Below are positions 63,692 through 64,000 of a stretch of 64,000 bases of DNA, one piece after another (the first letter of the stretch is position 1; every line of letters starts with the position of its first letter). The DNA lies in contig CAJNDS010002260.1 in assembly GCA_905221605.1 (NCBI GenBank), forward strand, positions 226,001 to 290,000. Direction: 5' to 3'. Origin of the DNA: Symbiodinium natans. Lineage: Eukaryota; Sar; Dinophyceae; Suessiales; Symbiodiniaceae. Made by a program: the position numbers and the translations under genes. Below the pieces are notes generated by a model. That model saw nothing but the letters and a program-made list of their open reading frames with translations, ran no database searches and was not told the DNA's origin.

Positions 63692-63775
63692 CTAAACCCT
63701 AAAGCCTAAACCCTAAACCCTAAACCCTAAACCCCGAAACCCGAAACCCTAAACCCTAAACCCTAATCCCTAAAC
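63692..63775 (-). repeat. CCCTAAA array after kinase exon 6
   Basis: About eleven units starting about 10 nt after the inferred GC donor at 63683. Confidence 0.9.
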
Positions 63776-64000
63776 TGAACCCCCACAACCGAAGTTGCGC
63801 CCAACTTGCAGTCCGAAAGACCCAAGACTACCGGCATTCAATGGGGCGTGGCGGTGGCGGAGGAGCGGAGGTTGGGGGAGGGGGGGCATGAACACTCTTG
63901 GTCTAATAGCTGTTCTAAAGCATGGTCGCTTATGGTGGACTTTGCCATGAAGAATGTGAGTCACAGAAGGTATCTGTAGCATGATCGACCCTGAAGCCCT

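Noticed and set aside
53703-63775. A true chromosome end
   Set aside because: Arrays are short, interrupted, in both orientations and surrounded by exons, so they are interstitial.

Overview
This is nuclear DNA of a eukaryote, most likely a dinoflagellate (Symbiodiniaceae-like). Three observations support this. (1) A protein-kinase gene and an acyltransferase gene can be assembled across introns only if most donor sites are GC (one GA, two GT) with AG acceptors, a known dinoflagellate trait. (2) TTTAGGG/CCCTAAA telomere-type repeats are scattered through introns and intergenic DNA. (3) Very large retroelements carry cytosine-methyltransferase domains, as reported in dinoflagellates. No bacterial signal, rRNA, tRNA or CRISPR array was seen.

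Layout. 1-5170 is repeat-dominated: a 51-bp minisatellite, duplicated G8/C8 hairpin modules, a CT microsatellite, a C-rich CCCCCCTTTAAG field and about 2.5 copies of a ~900-bp tandem repeat. About 5150-39400 is one nested retroelement complex. The host of the nest is a very large minus-strand non-LTR (LINE-like) element. Its 5' end is near 39.4 kb and its reading frames run leftward: ORF A (unknown), ORF B (unknown, perhaps protease-like), ORF C (complete C5 DNA methyltransferase), ORF D (APE endonuclease, reverse transcriptase, RNase H and a further C-terminal polymerase-like domain), ORF E (unknown). Two plus-strand Ty1/copia elements have jumped into it. Copia-2 (22276-30710) splits the RT of ORF D and copia-1 (8089-17544) splits ORF E. 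Both have LTRs that look identical by eye (158 and 321 bp), perfect 5-bp target duplications (GAAAG, CGATC), primer-binding sites and TG...CA ends, so both are very recent. In both cases the interrupted LINE frame resumes in register once the insert and one target copy are discounted.

39.4-43.6 kb holds a second, decayed LINE fragment and an unidentified frame. 44-64 kb is gene-bearing host DNA. It contains a single-exon membrane protein with a ZU5-like region and a C-terminal TIR-like domain (44614-46326), a small GC-rich ORF (46442-46708), a six-exon LPLAT/DGAT2-like acyltransferase (51735-55775) and the 5' half of a CDPK/CaMK-like protein kinase (60583 to 63682 and beyond). Introns and spacers here carry telomere-type arrays in both orientations, a small inverted-repeat transposon (MITE) family with four copies, a 549-bp foldback element and a 52-bp minisatellite.

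The most notable biology is that two unrelated retroelements in one nest each carry a cytosine-methyltransferase-type domain: canonical in the LINE, divergent and fused inside the copia-1 polyprotein. Both copia elements also share an unusual C-terminal tail of a membrane segment plus an HxYxNCxGLR...CxxC motif. The LINE frames are linked by -1 register shifts, one at a ten-A slippery run.
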